In this document: positions 1 through 6,038 of the stretch, piece by piece
How positions within the stretch are numbered: the first letter of the stretch is position 1
Layout: each line of letters begins with the position of its first letter
NCBI GenBank assembly: GCA_947653315.1
Contig: CANTGP010000203.1
Span: 1-6,038, forward strand
DNA length: 6,038 bases
Reading direction: 5' to 3'
Origin: an uncultured Lachnospiraceae bacterium
Lineage (GTDB): Bacteria; Bacillota; Clostridia; Lachnospirales; Lachnospiraceae
Made by a program: the position numbers and the translations under genes
Notes under the pieces: generated by a model
What the model was told of the DNA's origin: nothing
The model's input: only the letters and a program-made list of their open reading frames with translations
Database searches by the model: none

Positions 1-160
1 CTGCTTAGAAACCTCCAGCCGAAAAAAGTGCACGGAAAACCGGGACAGGCAGTTGCGCTGCTGTGGGCCACTAAAAAAACTTTCGCACGGGCGTCCGCCC
101 CCCAACACAACATTCCGGCAAATCATTACCCCTACGAAACTTTCATGGAAAAAATACTAT
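1..160. other. Upstream stretch with no recognisable gene
   Basis: I find no convincing coding region, RNA gene or terminator here. Two plus-strand frames stay open from the left edge (one runs into the EAL-HDOD gene, one stops at 188-190), but their conceptual products are rich in Lys, Arg, Pro and Cys and resemble no family I know. A 12-base GC palindrome at 89-100 would leave only a two-base loop and has no T-run after it. The stretch is probably intergenic, between an unseen gene to the left and the EAL-HDOD gene. Confidence 0.5.
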
Positions 161-188
161 TTGATATTGGCACATTATGTGCTAAAAT
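161..188 (+). promoter_or_regulatory. Putative SigA-type promoter of the EAL-HDOD gene
   Basis: TTGATA at 161-166 and TAAAAT at 183-188 are separated by 16 bp. Each differs by one base from the consensus -35 and -10 boxes. A TGC directly before the -10 (180-182) fits an extended -10 element. Transcription would start near 195 and give a leader of about 60 nt before the ATG at 257. This is assigned from consensus matching alone, supported by its location and strand relative to the downstream gene. Confidence 0.6.
167..185. promoter_or_regulatory. Palindromic operator candidate inside the promoter spacer
   Basis: GCACAT at 170-175 and ATGTGC at 177-182 form a perfect 6-1-6 inverted repeat. Two further base pairs (TT at 167-168 with AA at 184-185) extend it to 19 bp with one mismatched pair. 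It sits between the -35 and -10 boxes and covers the extended -10 bases, a position where a bound dimeric repressor would block RNA polymerase. The regulator is unknown and the motif matches no named operator I can assign with confidence. Confidence 0.4.
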
Positions 189-238
189 AAAAAGGGTATG
201 CCAAGCACGCCCTCCCATCACAAAAATGACGTTATATC

Positions 239-246
239 AGGAAAGG
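239..246 (+). promoter_or_regulatory. Ribosome binding site of the EAL-HDOD gene
   Basis: AGGAAAGG lies 10 nt before the ATG at 257 and supports that codon as the start. The EAL signature begins about 20 codons later, so no later start would keep a complete domain. Confidence 0.6.
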
Positions 247-256
247 ATTAAAATCC

Positions 257-1531
257 ATGGAACCCACAAACAATTTCCAGCTGGAAGATACAAAAACTCC
301 GGACAGCCAGTCCGTTTATATCGCCAGACAGCCTATTTTTGACGCCACGGGACATGTGCAGGCTTATGAGCTTTTATACCGCAATACCGCACAGAATATT
401 TCGGGCGCTTCCGCCGTGGGCGACGATGAGGCAACCGGTACGGTTATTTCCGAAGCCATCCTGAATTTCGGGATGCATGAATTAACCAACGGCAAAAAAG
501 CCTTTGTCAATTTCGCGGACGGATACCTGTTAAACAAGGCTGCTTACCTTTTGGATCCCGAACAGTTTGTCGTGGAAATATTGGAAAATGTGGCGTTTAC
601 CATTGAAGTCATCGATGCCCTCTATACGTTAAAATCCGCCGGTTTCGATGTGGCGCTGGACGATTACGTGGGTACCGATATCCCAGCGGAGATTCTTTCC
701 CTGATTGACATTATCAAAATAGATTTTATCGATACGACCAAAGAACAGCGCGCCGCCTTTGCCCCCGCGCTGGTAAATGCCGGAAAAATCCTTTTGGCGG
801 AAAAAGTGGAGACAAAAGAAGACGTGCAGGAAGCCATATCCTTAGGCTGCCAGCTTTTCCAGGGCTATTATTTTTCCAAACCCATTATGATGAAGAAAAG
901 CAGTATGGAGATATCCTCCGTTTCCTACATGAAGCTCGCCAGGGAAATCAATGCCCCCGACATCAACTTAAACAACATTGCGTGGATTATCAACTCCGAT
1001 GCCCACCTGACTTATAAATTACTGCGGCGGATGAAAACGCTCCAGTATTACCGCGGCAATAACATCACTTCCATTAACCGTGCCCTCGTCATGATGGGGG
1101 ATGCGGAAGTACGCCGCTGGATAATGCTCATTCTTTTACGCAACGTGACAAACACGCGCTCCGACGAGCTGGTCCGTACCGCCCTAATCCGCGCTTTCCT
1201 GTGCGAAAAACTGGCACAGGAATCCGGCAGGGGCAATTCCGTCTCCGAGGCATACAGCGCCGGTATGCTCTCCATCCTCATGACCGGAAGCCATGACCCG
1301 CAGGAAATGCTGGGGGATATCCAAATCCCGTCCATTGTCCGCGACGCCCTGTCCGGGAAGGACTGTTTCCTGAAACGTCTGTTGGACATCGCCGTCTGCT
1401 ATGAAAACGGGGATTGGAACAAACTGGAATACCTGACGGAATATTCCGTACCGGAGTTGAACGCCAAGCTCCTGCCCGGATTTTACATGGCGTCCGTGGC
1501 GGAAGCGGATGAAATGCTGTCCAAGGAATAA
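257..1531 (+). CDS. EAL-HDOD domain protein (YuxH/CdgJ-like; cyclic-di-GMP phosphodiesterase fold)
   Basis: This 424-residue protein has no signal peptide or membrane segment and is probably cytoplasmic. An EAL domain spans roughly residues 20-210. Visible motifs are YELLYR (E38), FVNF (N85), VVEILE (E107), LDDYVG (D135, D136), IKID (K154, D156), AEKVET (E182, E185) and FQGYYFSKP (Q202). The acidic, Asn, Lys and Gln positions used by active EAL phosphodiesterases therefore appear to be kept, but the usual DDFGTG loop reads DDYVGTD and AEGVE reads AEKVE, as is common in YuxH-type proteins. From about residue 220 to 400 an HDOD domain follows, opening with a 'PDINLNNIAWIINSD' type helix pair and 'LTYKLLRRM'. 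HDOD is an HD-like fold normally lacking the metal-binding residues and used in signalling. The family is known; the activity of this member is not shown by sequence. Likely role: degrading or sensing cyclic-di-GMP, with HDOD as a partner-binding output. It converges on trpA and has its own promoter, so it is not part of the trp operon. Confidence 0.9.
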   Translation: MEPTNNFQLEDTKTPDSQSVYIARQPIFDATGHVQAYELLYRNTAQNISGASAVGDDEATGTVISEAILNFGMHELTNGKKAFVNFADGYLLNKAAYLLDPEQFVVEILENVAFTIEVIDALYTLKSAGFDVALDDYVGTDIPAEILSLIDIIKIDFIDTTKEQRAAFAPALVNAGKILLAEKVETKEDVQEAISLGCQLFQGYYFSKPIMMKKSSMEISSVSYMKLAREINAPDINLNNIAWIINSDAHLTYKLLRRMKTLQYYRGNNITSINRALVMMGDAEVRRWIMLILLRNVTNTRSDELVRTALIRAFLCEKLAQESGRGNSVSEAYSAGMLSILMTGSHDPQEMLGDIQIPSIVRDALSGKDCFLKRLLDIAVCYENGDWNKLEYLTEYSVPELNAKLLPGFYMASVAEADEMLSKE

Positions 1532-1556
1532 GCGGGGGAATCCTGCGCCAAAAATC
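1532..1556. other. 25-bp convergent intergenic region without a clear terminator
   Basis: The stop codons of the EAL-HDOD gene (plus strand) and trpA (minus strand) face each other across 25 bp. The plus-strand RNA could form a weak 5-bp stem (1532-1536 with 1542-1546, one G-U pair), but what follows is an A-run, not a U-run. On the minus strand the T-run precedes any stem, so neither direction has a standard intrinsic terminator. Confidence 0.55.
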
Positions 1557-2345
1557 TTATCCCATGGCATCCTTCATCCCTTTCACATACGTATACAAAT
1601 GTTCCGCCGCATCCTCCCCGTATCTCCCGATGATATCCACGATTGCGCTGCCGACGATTACCCCGTCCGCAATCCTTGCAATCTCCGCCGCCTGGGCAGG
1701 TGTGCTTACGCCAAACCCCACTGCGGCGGGTATCTTTGCAGCGGCTTTCACCTGTGCCAGCATCGCCCCCAAATCCGTTTTAATTTCATTCCTTACCCCG
1801 GTCACTCCCATGGATGATACCACATAAACAAACCCTTCCGCTTCCGAAGCGATGGCACGGATTCTCTGTTCCGAAGTGGGCGCCACCAGCGAAACCACCT
1901 CCACTTGATGCGCCCTGGCAAACGGAAGCAGTTCCCCCCTTTCCTCGTAAGGCAGATCCGGGATAATCAGGCCGTTCACTCCCGCTTCCCTGCATTTGGC
2001 GCAGAACGCGTCATACCCGTAATGGAACACCGGATTTACATAGGTAAGGAATACCAGCGGTACGTCCGTCTTTTCCCGCACCCGCGCCGCCAACCCGAAC
2101 AGTTTGTCTGTGGTAGCCCCTGCCGAAAGGGCTCGGAGGTTTGCCTCCTGAATGACCGCCCCTTCCGCAATCGGGTCGGAAAACGGGATTCCGATTTCGA
2201 TTAAATCACACCCTGCCTCTACCATTTTCAGGATAAATTCCTCACTTTTTTCCATGGACGGGTCGCCCCCCGTCACAAACCCGATGAATGCTTTGCCATG
2301 GTCGAAAGCATCCCGTATTTTTATTTCCGTCTTCTTTTTCCTCAT
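1557..2345 (-). CDS. trpA: Tryptophan synthase alpha subunit
   Basis: This subunit cleaves indole-3-glycerol phosphate to indole and glyceraldehyde-3-phosphate and passes indole to TrpB through a tunnel in the alpha2-beta2 complex (cytoplasm). The 262-residue length is normal. Visible family motifs are GFVTGGDPS near residue 22, IEIGIPFSDP with catalytic Glu E50 (E. coli E49), the mobile loop 'MGVTGVR' near residue 180, GFGVS in the phosphate-binding region, and GSAIV near the C terminus. The residue matching E. coli catalytic Asp60 is Glu (E61, in 'DPIAEG'), and the next motif reads GAVIQ where GPxIQ is usual. The frame is otherwise intact and the fold motifs are complete, so the gene is probably functional. 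The start ATG is preceded by AAGGAG, and no other start codon lies in frame upstream before a stop. It is the last gene of the operon, 126 bp after trpB, an unusually long gap for this cluster. Confidence 0.96.
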   Translation of the reverse strand: MRKKKTEIKIRDAFDHGKAFIGFVTGGDPSMEKSEEFILKMVEAGCDLIEIGIPFSDPIAEGAVIQEANLRALSAGATTDKLFGLAARVREKTDVPLVFLTYVNPVFHYGYDAFCAKCREAGVNGLIIPDLPYEERGELLPFARAHQVEVVSLVAPTSEQRIRAIASEAEGFVYVVSSMGVTGVRNEIKTDLGAMLAQVKAAAKIPAAVGFGVSTPAQAAEIARIADGVIVGSAIVDIIGRYGEDAAEHLYTYVKGMKDAMG

Positions 2346-2355
2346 GCCTTTCCTT

Positions 2356-2361
2356 CTCCTT
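2356..2361 (-). promoter_or_regulatory. Ribosome binding site of trpA
   Basis: AAGGAG on the minus strand lies 10 nt before the trpA ATG, with a second purine block (AAGGAAAGG) nearer the start that could pair alternatively. This lets trpA initiate independently of trpB, unlike the other coupled junctions. Confidence 0.6.
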
Positions 2362-2375
2362 TTTTGTTTTTCCGT

Positions 2376-2420
2376 TTTTTTATTTTTCCTCTTTTTTATT
2401 TTTCCTCTTTTTTATTTTCC
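2376..2420 (-). repeat. 16-bp tandem repeat, about 2.8 copies
   Basis: On the plus strand the unit TTTTTTATTTTTCCTC occurs at 2376-2391 and again, identically, at 2392-2407. A third partial copy at 2408-2420 lacks one T and ends after CC. On the mRNA strand each full unit reads GAGGAAAAATAAAAAA, so each carries a Shine-Dalgarno-like GAGGA. Replication slippage could change the copy number. Confidence 0.85.
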
Positions 2421-2471
2421 GTTTTCTACCTTTTCCGCTTTCCACCCTTTCCATTGGCGGTTTCCGCACAG

Positions 2472-3659
2472 TCATTCATCCGTCAGATTCACGCCCCGGT
2501 AGCGCGCGATTGCCGCCACATCCTTGTCGCCGCGTCCCGACAGACAGATAATGATATTTTCATCCTTTCCCATTCCGGGCGCTATCTTACGGGCATGGGC
2601 TACCGCATGGGCGCTTTCGATGGCGCAGATGATTCCTTCCGTCCTCGCCAGGTATTCAAAAGCCTCCACCGCTTCCTCATCCGTTACCGGTACGTACTGT
2701 GCCCTGCCCGTATCGTGCAGGTGGGCATGTTCCGGTCCGATACCCGGATAGTCCAGTCCTGCGGAAATGGAATAAACCGGGGCAATCTGCCCGTATTCGT
2801 CCTGGCAGAAATAAGACTTCATTCCGTGGAAAATGCCGGGGCTTCCTTTGGCAATGGTAGCGGCGTGCTTGTCGGTATGGATTCCCTTTCCCGCCGCCTC
2901 ACAGCCAATCAGACGCACTTCCTTATCGTTGATAAAGTTATAAAACATGCCCATGGCATTGCTGCCGCCGCCCACACATGCCACTACCGCAGAAGGTAAT
3001 TTCCCTTCGTATTCCAAAATCTGTTCCCTTGCTTCCCTGCTAATGACGCTTTGGAAATCCCTGACAATCATCGGAAACGGATGGGGGCCCATTACGGAGC
3101 CGAGCACATACAGGGTATCGTCCACCCGTTTCGTCCACTCCCGCATGGTTTCGTTCACTGCGTCTTTTAACGTCATGGTTCCCGTCGTCACCGGATGCAC
3201 CTTCGCGCCCAAAAGCTCCATCCGGTACACATTTAACTTCTGCCGCTCCGTATCTTCCTTTCCCATGAAAATCTCGCATTCCAAACCAAGCAGCGCCGCC
3301 GCCGTAGCCGCCGCGACTCCGTGCTGTCCCGCTCCGGTTTCCGCGATAATCCGCGTTTTCCCCATCTTCTTTGCCAGCAACGCCTGCCCCAGCACGTTAT
3401 TGATCTTGTGGGAACCGGTATGGTTTAAATCCTCCCGCTTGATGTAAATTTTCGCGCCGCCCAAATCCCGTGTCATCTTCCCCGCATAATACAAAAGCGA
3501 CGGACGTCCGGCATAATTTTTTAACAAGTCATCCAATTCCCTGCAAAACGCCGGATCGTTTTTGTAATATTCGTAGCTTTCTTCCAATTTCATGATTTCG
3601 TTCATCAGCGTCTCCGGGATATACTGTCCGCCGTGTTCCCCGTATCTTCCTTTACCCAT
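2472..3659 (-). CDS. trpB: Tryptophan synthase beta subunit
   Basis: This PLP enzyme condenses indole with L-serine to give L-tryptophan in complex with TrpA. At 395 residues it has the normal TrpB1 length. It begins with the typical [15 protein letters not shown] and contains the PLP lysine K85 in [10 protein letters not shown] (E. coli K87), catalytic E107 in AETGAGQHG (E. coli E109), the glycine-rich phosphate-binding loop GGGSNAMG at 230-237, D303 in [13 protein letters not shown] (E. coli D305), and S374 in CLSGRGDKD near the end. All key residues are present. The start is supported by AAGGAG 8 nt upstream. The ATG overlaps the end of trpF by 8 bp, which suggests translational coupling. 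Confidence 0.98.
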   Translation of the reverse strand: MGKGRYGEHGGQYIPETLMNEIMKLEESYEYYKNDPAFCRELDDLLKNYAGRPSLLYYAGKMTRDLGGAKIYIKREDLNHTGSHKINNVLGQALLAKKMGKTRIIAETGAGQHGVAAATAAALLGLECEIFMGKEDTERQKLNVYRMELLGAKVHPVTTGTMTLKDAVNETMREWTKRVDDTLYVLGSVMGPHPFPMIVRDFQSVISREAREQILEYEGKLPSAVVACVGGGSNAMGMFYNFINDKEVRLIGCEAAGKGIHTDKHAATIAKGSPGIFHGMKSYFCQDEYGQIAPVYSISAGLDYPGIGPEHAHLHDTGRAQYVPVTDEEAVEAFEYLARTEGIICAIESAHAVAHARKIAPGMGKDENIIICLSGRGDKDVAAIARYRGVNLTDE

Positions 3660-4272
3660 TCTTAACTCTCCTTACGATTTCCAATATTTTCTTTCTGTCT
3701 TTCCTGCCGTCCGTTTCCACGCCGCTGCTGATATCCACCCCGTAAGGCGACACCCTGCGGAGCGCTTCCGCAATGTTCCCGGCATGCAGCCCCCCTGCCA
3801 GGAAAAAAGGACACTTTCCCTGCGGGAGCAAGCCCCAGTCAAACGTTCTTCCCGTTCCTCCGGCAACCGTCACGCTGCCGCTGTCATACAGGAAATAATC
3901 CACCCCCGCTTTTACATAATCCCCGTAAAGCGCCATACCGTTCCTCTGCTCCGGGTGCAGGGCTTTGATGACCGGACAACCGGTATGGATTTTCAGCCAT
4001 TCCACATATGACGCATCCTCCTGCCCGTGGAGCTGTGCCATTTGGATAATGCCTTCCCCAAGCAGCCATGCCACCTGCTCCGGCTCCTTATCCACAAACA
4101 CCCCAACCGCCGTTATCCCGCCTGCCAGATTCTCCCGGAACCGGCGGGCATCCGCTGCGGAAATTTCCCGCCTTGTGGGGGCGAAAACAAATCCCACATA
4201 ATCGGGACGGGCTTCGTTCACGAAATCCACATCGCAGTCATGCATCAGCCCGCATATTTTAATTTTCGTCAT
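3652..4272 (-). CDS. trpF: Phosphoribosylanthranilate isomerase
   Basis: This (beta/alpha)8-barrel enzyme performs the Amadori rearrangement of phosphoribosylanthranilate to CdRP, the step between TrpD and TrpC. The 206-residue length is typical of stand-alone TrpF. The catalytic base C7 lies in KICGL and the catalytic acid is D130 in FLYDSGS. Other family motifs are [11 protein letters not shown] (residues 25-35), QLHG (80-83), FLAGGL, and the C-terminal phosphate-binding [10 protein letters not shown]. The ATG overlaps the trpC stop as ATGA, with GGAGG just ahead. The stop overlaps the trpB start by 8 bp. It is encoded separately from trpC, not fused as in E. coli. Confidence 0.97.
   Translation of the reverse strand: MTKIKICGLMHDCDVDFVNEARPDYVGFVFAPTRREISAADARRFRENLAGGITAVGVFVDKEPEQVAWLLGEGIIQMAQLHGQEDASYVEWLKIHTGCPVIKALHPEQRNGMALYGDYVKAGVDYFLYDSGSVTVAGGTGRTFDWGLLPQGKCPFFLAGGLHAGNIAEALRRVSPYGVDISSGVETDGRKDRKKILEIVRRVKNG
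3668..3673 (-). promoter_or_regulatory. Ribosome binding site of trpB
   Basis: AAGGAG lies 8 nt before the trpB ATG and inside the last codons of trpF. It supports the trpB start and a coupled junction. Confidence 0.65.
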
Positions 4273-5144
4273 AGCGCCTCCGTCCCTTCCCCTTTTCCGT
4301 CCGTGCAGCCGTCCGCTGCTTCCCCGCTGTTACCGGTTTTGCATGATTTTCCCCCGTTCCTCAGGATTTCCAACTGCCGTCTCTTATCGACGCTTCTCAT
4401 CAAAATTTCCCCTGCCAGTACGGCATCCACCTTCTGCTCCCGCAGCACCGCCACATCCTCCGGCGTCCGTATGCCGCTTTCCGCCACAAACAGGATTCCG
4501 TCCGGCGCCAATTTCCGCAGACGCACGCTGGTGCGGATATCCACTTCAAAAGTATGCAGGTCACGGTTATTGACACCGATGATATCCGCCCCGCTTTGCA
4601 GCGCCGTCTCCATCTCCGCCTCCGTATGCACCTCCACCAAAGCGGAAAGCCCGAGGCTGCGTGCGACGGCGAGATACTCCTTTATCTGTCCGCCGTTTAA
4701 CAGGGCGGCAATGAGCAATACCGCCGACGCACCGAGGAGCCGCGCTTCGTATATCTGGTACGCATCCACCGTAAAATCCTTGCGCAGCAGCGGAACGGAC
4801 ACCGCCTTTGCAATTTCCTCCAAATACGCATCGCTGCCGAGGAAATAATACGGCTCCGTCAGCACGGAAATTGCCGCCGCCCCCGCCGCTTCGTATTCTT
4901 TTGCGATGGCAAGGTACGGAAATTCCTCCGCAATGACCCCCTTGGAGGGCGAAGCCTTCTTCACCTCACAGATAAACGAAAGGTCCGGCACGGCAAGCGC
5001 CTCCCGGAACGGGAACCGGTCCCCCGCCGGTTTTCCCATCCCTTCCGCTTCCCGCCTGACATCTGCCAAATCCCTTTTCTTCTTAAGCTCCCCTACGCGG
5101 ACTGCCGTCCGCTCCGCAATTTCATCCAATACCGTCCGTCCCAT
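4269..5144 (-). CDS. trpC: Indole-3-glycerol phosphate synthase
   Basis: This barrel enzyme decarboxylates and cyclises CdRP to indole-3-glycerol phosphate. The 291-residue product is longer than the usual 250-265. Active-site motifs are CEVKKASPSKG (E60, K62, S65), LLRKDFTVDAYQIYEA (K122), LVEVH (E171), GVNNRDL (N192) and AESGI (E222, S223), with GEILMR near residue 245. The core ends by about residue 262. Residues 263-291 are a polar tail rich in Gly, Lys, Glu, Asp, Thr and two Cys that I do not recognise from the family. The start ATG lies 3 bp after the trpD stop and is served by AAAGGAG 6 nt upstream. The stop overlaps the trpF ATG by 4 bp. Confidence 0.97.
   Translation of the reverse strand: MGRTVLDEIAERTAVRVGELKKKRDLADVRREAEGMGKPAGDRFPFREALAVPDLSFICEVKKASPSKGVIAEEFPYLAIAKEYEAAGAAAISVLTEPYYFLGSDAYLEEIAKAVSVPLLRKDFTVDAYQIYEARLLGASAVLLIAALLNGGQIKEYLAVARSLGLSALVEVHTEAEMETALQSGADIIGVNNRDLHTFEVDIRTSVRLRKLAPDGILFVAESGIRTPEDVAVLREQKVDAVLAGEILMRSVDKRRQLEILRNGGKSCKTGNSGEAADGCTDGKGEGTEAL
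4277..4281 (-). promoter_or_regulatory. Ribosome binding site of trpF
   Basis: GGAGG lies only 4 nt before the trpF ATG, inside the codons of the TrpC tail. The short spacing plus the ATGA overlap favours re-initiation by ribosomes finishing trpC. Confidence 0.6.
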
Positions 5145-5147
5145 CCC

Positions 5148-6038
5148 TTACTCCTTTGACATGCTGATAAACCGCTCCAACTGTTCCAATGCCCTGCCGC
5201 TGTCCAAAACTTCCCGTATCTTTTCCACCGCCGTATCCATGGTCAGCCCCGCATCCGCCACGCAGAGCGCCGCCGCCGAGTTTAACACTACCGCATCGGT
5301 CTTCGGTCCCTTCTCCCCGCTTAAAATGGCACGGGTAATCCTCGCGTTTTCCTCCGGCGTACCGCCTTCCAAATCCTCTTTCCGGCACCTTGCCATGCCA
5401 AACTGCTCCGGTTCCATGACATAATTACGGAAAACCCCGTCCCGCACTTCACAGACGTTTGTGGGGGCGCTCATGGAAATCTCATCCAATCCGTCCAATC
5501 CGTACACCACCATGGCATTTTTCACGCCGAGCTTGGAAAGCACATGCGCCATCGGCTCCACCAGTTCCCCGTCATACACGCCAAGAAGCTGCATATTCGC
5601 CCCCGCCGGATTGGAAAGGGGCCCCAGGATATTAAATACCGTGCGGATGCCCAGCTCCCTGCGCACCGGCGCCACATATTTCATGGCAGTGTGGTAGTTC
5701 TGTGCAAATAAAAAGCAGATACCGATGTCTTCCAACAGCCGGGTACTTTTTTCCGGCGGTATGGTAATGTCCACGCCCAGCGCTTCCAATACATCCGCCG
5801 CGCCGCATTTGCTGCTTGCCGCACGGTTGCCGTGCTTCGCCACCGGAACCCCCGCCGCCGACACCACCAGTGCCGACGTGGTGGAAATATTAAAGGAATT
5901 GGACTTATCACCGCCCGTCCCGACGATTTCCAATACATCCCTATCGTGGGGCAAAGGGATGCAATGACTGCGCATTCCTGCAGCCGATGCCGTAATTTCG
6001 TCTATCGTTTCCCCCTTTAAGGACAGTGCCGTCAGGTA
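5148..6038 (-). CDS. trpD: Anthranilate phosphoribosyltransferase, partial (5' end outside window)
   Basis: TrpD transfers phosphoribosyl from PRPP to anthranilate, the first step after anthranilate synthase. The reading frame stays open to the right edge: 21 codons precede the Met at 5975, giving 296 residues. They translate as [16 protein letters not shown], a standard conserved part of the family, so the Met at 5973-5975 is internal and not the start. About 40 N-terminal residues are missing compared with the usual 330-340. Visible motifs are the PRPP-binding [35 protein letters not shown] and the metal-binding Asp-Glu pair in GLDGLDEIS. The stop lies 3 bp before trpC, with the trpC ribosome binding site in its last codons. 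No damage is visible. Upstream trpE/trpG are expected to the right. Confidence 0.97.
   Translation of the reverse strand, partial: YLTALSLKGETIDEITASAAGMRSHCIPLPHDRDVLEIVGTGGDKSNSFNISTTSALVVSAAGVPVAKHGNRAASSKCGAADVLEALGVDITIPPEKSTRLLEDIGICFLFAQNYHTAMKYVAPVRRELGIRTVFNILGPLSNPAGANMQLLGVYDGELVEPMAHVLSKLGVKNAMVVYGLDGLDEISMSAPTNVCEVRDGVFRNYVMEPEQFGMARCRKEDLEGGTPEENARITRAILSGEKGPKTDAVVLNSAAALCVADAGLTMDTAVEKIREVLDSGRALEQLERFISMSKE
5151..5157 (-). promoter_or_regulatory. Ribosome binding site of trpC
   Basis: AAAGGAG overlaps the last trpD codons, directly before its TAA, and sits 6 nt ahead of the trpC ATG. It fixes the trpC start. Confidence 0.7.

Larger units (their letters stand above)
2346..2471 (-). 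other. Purine-rich trpB-trpA intergenic leader
   Basis: This is the only sizeable gap in an otherwise tightly packed operon. Read as mRNA, 95 of the 105 bases from 2450 to 2346 are A or G, so the segment should be almost free of secondary structure. It holds a 16-bp tandem repeat (2376-2420) and several AGGA-like stretches before the trpA ribosome binding site. No promoter boxes or hairpins are visible. The likely effect, by inference, is on trpA translation initiation or mRNA stability. Confidence 0.6.

Noticed and set aside
89..100. GGGCG-TC-CGCCC palindrome as a terminator hairpin
   Set aside because: The two-base loop is too short for the full stem, and no T-run follows on either strand.
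77..144. AAACTTTC occurring twice, at 77-84 and 137-144
   Set aside because: Eight bases is short, the surrounding sequence is not shared, and no link to the promoter elements is evident.
2..190. A second open frame from the left edge, ending at 188-190, as a possible 3' end of an upstream gene
   Set aside because: The conceptual product is rich in Lys, Arg, Pro and Cys with no recognisable motif, and its end overlaps the promoter elements. Chance openness is more likely.
28..342. Plus-strand open frame overlapping the start of the EAL-HDOD gene
   Set aside because: It begins with GTG, has no ribosome binding site or family resemblance, and runs through the promoter and into a clearly real gene in another frame.
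2376..2420. Tandem repeat considered as a CRISPR-like array
   Set aside because: The copies are directly adjacent with no spacers and are low-complexity, so this is a simple tandem repeat.
2298..2999. Long plus-strand frame opposite trpB and the purine-rich gap
   Set aside because: The Phe/Ser/Pro-rich part is just the complement of the purine tract and the rest is the shadow of trpB. No ribosome binding site is seen.
4027..4848. 273-codon plus-strand frame opposite trpF and trpC
   Set aside because: It is antisense to two intact, motif-complete genes. Its Ser/Pro/Arg-rich composition is typical of a shadow frame.
5973..5975. Met codon at 5975 as the trpD start
   Set aside because: The 21 in-frame codons upstream encode conserved TrpD sequence and stay open to the window edge, so the true start is outside.

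Overview
The window looks like a chromosomal segment of a Bacillota organism, most likely a Clostridia/Lachnospiraceae-type bacterium. This rests on the strong AGGAGG-type ribosome binding sites, a trp operon with separate trpC and trpF genes in the order D-C-F-B-A, a YuxH-type EAL-HDOD protein, and moderate GC in the coding regions. The genus cannot be fixed from the sequence alone.

Layout. Bases 1-256 are non-coding as far as I can tell. The part from about 160 onward carries a good housekeeping-type promoter with an extended -10 and a near-perfect palindrome lying between the two promoter boxes. Bases 257-1531 (+) encode a 424-residue protein with an N-terminal EAL domain (cyclic-di-GMP phosphodiesterase fold) and a C-terminal HDOD domain. 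From 1557 to the right edge, the minus strand carries five consecutive tryptophan biosynthesis genes, transcribed right to left: trpD (5' end cut off by the window edge), trpC, trpF, trpB and trpA. The EAL-HDOD gene and trpA converge, with only 25 bp between their stop codons.

How the genes work together. TrpD attaches phosphoribosyl to anthranilate, TrpF isomerises the product, TrpC closes the indole ring to give indole-3-glycerol phosphate, and TrpA/TrpB cleave it and condense indole with serine to make tryptophan. The anthranilate synthase genes (trpE/trpG) and the operon's main control region would be expected beyond the right edge and are not visible. trpD-trpC-trpF-trpB are packed with gaps or overlaps of 3, 4 and 8 bp, which suggests translational coupling. 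The trpB-trpA junction breaks the pattern with a 126-bp gap that is almost pure purine on the mRNA strand and contains a 16-bp tandem repeat.

The window is mostly a standard biosynthetic operon, and I see no evidence for a new multi-gene system. The points most worth a second look are the palindromic operator candidate in the EAL-HDOD promoter, the purine-rich tandem repeat between trpB and trpA, the Glu in place of the catalytic Asp in TrpA, the polar C-terminal tail of TrpC, and the terminator-poor convergent junction.
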